Shown here: in pieces, positions 6,256-7,864 of the stretch
How the letters are laid out: each line of letters begins with the position of its first letter
Numbering within the stretch: the first letter of the stretch is position 1
Source of the DNA: Opitutia bacterium
GTDB lineage: Bacteria; Verrucomicrobiota; Verrucomicrobiia; Opitutales; Seribacteraceae
Reading direction: 5' to 3'
Assembly (NCBI GenBank): GCA_018695085.1
Contig: JABHOU010000610.1
Location: 1-7,864 of the forward strand
DNA length: 7,864 nucleotides
Program-made: the position numbers and the translations under genes
The notes under the pieces: generated by a model
Told to the model about the DNA's origin: nothing
What the model saw: only the letters and a program-made list of their open reading frames with translations
The model's database searches: none

Positions 6256-7344
6256 CTATTGTAGTAAAGGCAATATGCGCGAGGCAACCAAGCAGGCTCC
6301 ATTTTCGCTTTCATTGCCGTTGCGAGGGTAGGATAAAAGCTCATCCAAACGATCCATCCAAGAACCACAACTGAATTCACTGTCGGACAGTCTGAAACCT
6401 TGTACATGCTGCTCTAGATAGTCACCGAGTACCGGCGACTCCCTAAAACTGTCACGAAGAACATGGGCAAAAGGAATACCCGCGGCACGGACTTCTGCTA
6501 CCGTACCGTAACCGGCTTTGCCGACGAGTGCATCTGCGGCGCGAACCAGATCCGGGTGATGGTGACCCGATCGATGAGGCAGGTGAATAAGGTTGTCGTC
6601 GCGTTGCAAGGTTTCCGATGAACCAGACAGAAGGAAGTGAACCTCGGATCGTTCTCGAAGTCGATCGAGCATACCGTATGAACCTCGAATGCCTCCGGTG
6701 GTGAGCAGGATTAAGTTTTCCCCGGGCAAAACGTCGAGGCTGGAGCGAGTTTTCTCTCGAGACACTCGGAACCGTCTTGAGATCGGTGGGATGGAGAGAG
6801 CCCCATCTATCGGATTGGACACAGGTTCCGTTTGCAGATGGAGATCCGCTTGAGCGTAAATGGATCGAAAACTTTCTATGGAATCCGAGAAGGCAGGCAT
6901 TTCATCGAGGTACTCCTCGTACATCCAGTCCCAAGTGAAATTCTCCAACAGGACGGAGGGAACACCAATGGCATTGGCTACGGCAATGCCAAGCACTGAG
7001 ATATCGCATAGAATCGCCCGACAACCTTTTGTTCGCAAGGCGACTGCCATGGAACCGACAGCAGGTTTCGAGAGGGGCAGAAAGTCGTTTAGGCGATCAA
7101 GCGTAGCAGATAGATCGTGTTGAAAGGGGTTTTTTTGGACGAGCCCTACGTCGACGTCGACGTCATGATGCGTGAAGCATCTGGGATCGATGTTCTCCGC
7201 AAGAAACCAGTAGGGAACCCGAGTGCATATCTCGAACCTAATGGTTGGAACTAATGCTTGCAGTTCGGCAAGGACAGCAAGGGAGCGTGATGCATGTCCG
7301 AACCCGTGAGATGAAATGAAGCATCCGAGCGTAGGTTCGCTCAC
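6256..7344 (-). CDS. GT-B glycosyltransferase, related to the N-terminal domain of L-arabinokinase-type proteins
   Basis: From the GTG at 7344 the product has 362 residues. The N-terminus carries 'SSHGFGHASR' (11-20), the Gly-His-Gly-x-Gly-His-type motif of MurG-like GT-B enzymes. Family-specific landmarks follow: 'DVDVGLVQ' (63-70), 'NFTWDWMY' (135-142) and, in the nucleotide-sugar half, 'GKAGYGTVAE' (275-284) with a downstream Arg297 and 'RESPVL' (301-306). This set recalls the glycosyltransferase-like domain fused to GHMP kinases in plant L-arabinokinase and its stand-alone bacterial relatives; no kinase domain is present. It probably moves a sugar from a nucleotide donor in the cytoplasm; donor and acceptor are unknown. 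The frame is open to an ATG at 7428, but that would overlap the upstream gene by 88 bases. The GTG makes a GTGA overlap with its stop and places the motif at the usual distance from the N-terminus. Co-translation with the M23 peptidase gene suggests an envelope role. Confidence 0.85.
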   Translation of the reverse strand: MSEPTLGCFISSHGFGHASRSLAVLAELQALVPTIRFEICTRVPYWFLAENIDPRCFTHHDVDVDVGLVQKNPFQHDLSATLDRLNDFLPLSKPAVGSMAVALRTKGCRAILCDISVLGIAVANAIGVPSVLLENFTWDWMYEEYLDEMPAFSDSIESFRSIYAQADLHLQTEPVSNPIDGALSIPPISRRFRVSREKTRSSLDVLPGENLILLTTGGIRGSYGMLDRLRERSEVHFLLSGSSETLQRDDNLIHLPHRSGHHHPDLVRAADALVGKAGYGTVAEVRAAGIPFAHVLRDSFRESPVLGDYLEQHVQGFRLSDSEFSCGSWMDRLDELLSYPRNGNESENGACLVASRILPLLQ

Positions 7345-7864
7345 GGATTGAACAGAAGCTCCAAGTAAGACATCAACTGATCGGAAGGAGCCAAATGCTT
7401 GCCGTTGTGCATAATGATGCCTCTGCATTTTCGAGATGCCGAATCGGCAGCCTCATCATAGCTTAGTAATCTGTAAGGCGATTTCCCCTTGGGTGTTTCC
7501 CCGGAAGCAGGTTCTATTCGAACGGGAAATCCATGCGCTGCGAAATAAGCATCCCATGCCTTTGGTAATTCGCCTGGCTTCAGTCGCGTTGAAAGCGAAG
7601 GGTACCTTTTGACGAAATCGGGAACTCGCGAACTTCGGACTCGAACCTTTGCAACGATTGGAAGCGACTCAATAAAGGCGAGTGGTGTAGCAATCGATTT
7701 GCTTTTGTATAACTCATAAAAGGAGAGGGGGTCTAGACCCACGAGATTAAATCCACTGAAATTGCCATGGCGGTTGGGAGAATTGAAGGGACGCTTGGCA
7801 TACCATGACTGGAAGTGGTCGGATAATCGTAGACCTACTTCGAAATGCAAGTGGGAGCGATCCA
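7341..7864 (-). CDS. M23 (LytM-type) metallopeptidase, C-terminal part (5' end outside window)
   Basis: The frame stays open to the right edge. Just inside it reads Asp-Arg-Ser-His-Leu-His-Phe-Glu-Val, the His-x-His motif (7845-7853) that closes the active site of M23 peptidases; the second His binds zinc. A TTG start at 7850 would cut through this motif, so the true start lies beyond the window, together with the first half of the zinc site (His-x3-Asp). After the catalytic core come 'FQSWYAKR' and 'GFNLVGLDPLSFY', which I associate with verrucomicrobial M23 proteins, and then a C-terminal extension of about 110 residues with no motif I recognise. The expected role is cutting peptide cross-links in peptidoglycan outside the cytoplasm; a signal peptide cannot be checked here. 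The TGA stop (7341-7343) overlaps the GTG of the glycosyltransferase gene. Confidence 0.82.
   Translation of the reverse strand, partial: DRSHLHFEVGLRLSDHFQSWYAKRPFNSPNRHGNFSGFNLVGLDPLSFYELYKSKSIATPLAFIESLPIVAKVRVRSSRVPDFVKRYPSLSTRLKPGELPKAWDAYFAAHGFPVRIEPASGETPKGKSPYRLLSYDEAADSASRKCRGIIMHNGKHLAPSDQLMSYLELLFNP

Noticed and set aside
6860..7123. 87-codon plus-strand open frame opposite the glycosyltransferase gene
   Set aside because: It lies antisense to well-conserved glycosyltransferase coding sequence and shows no protein-like features.
7147..7164. GACGTC tandem repeat and palindrome
   Set aside because: It encodes the alternating Asp-Val of the DVDVG segment in the glycosyltransferase; the G-x-x-Q after it is a family motif, so the repeat is explained by coding.
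7344..7428. N-terminal extension of the glycosyltransferase to the ATG at 7428
   Set aside because: It would overlap the M23 gene by 88 bases and adds 28 residues before the motif that normally sits close to the N-terminus; the GTGA overlap is a better start.

Overview
This window most likely comes from the Verrucomicrobiota, probably the Opitutae/Puniceicoccales side. The best marker is the long minus-strand gene in the middle, which matches the TIGR02597 family, known mainly as a paralogous family of secreted proteins in Verrucomicrobia. Support comes from a monoheme cytochrome of a type common in the Planctomycetes-Verrucomicrobia group, moderate GC, and several starts without a clear Shine-Dalgarno sequence. 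No rRNA, tRNA, CRISPR array, insertion sequence or phage gene was seen. Nearly every protein here looks exported or envelope-associated.

Layout: (1) 1-2284, plus strand: the 3' part of an unrecognised gene, joined by an ATGA overlap to a 488-residue acidic lipoprotein whose C-terminus carries five copies of a short Y/W-rich motif. A weak terminator candidate and then a 41-codon membrane-peptide ORF follow. (2) 2311-4206, minus strand: the secreted TIGR02597-type protein, whose family core is interrupted by two insertions (G-x-G-Y repeats and an FCCH-like domain). (3) 4207-4349: a divergent control region with a perfect 8-bp inverted repeat over a promoter candidate. (4) 4350-5618, plus strand: an exported monoheme c-type cytochrome. 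(5) 5633-6076, minus strand: a periplasmic single-domain rhodanese with a strong intrinsic terminator. (6) 6256-7864, minus strand: a GT-B glycosyltransferase translated through a GTGA overlap from the end of an M23 (LytM-type) peptidase gene that runs off the window.

Functional links are limited. The M23 peptidase and glycosyltransferase are very probably co-translated and fit cell-envelope work. The first two plus-strand genes are another coupled pair. The cytochrome and TIGR02597 genes share a divergent control region but have no obvious common pathway. I see no defence system or clearly new multi-gene system. The most unusual items are the five-copy motif in the lipoprotein and the mosaic architecture of the TIGR02597 protein.
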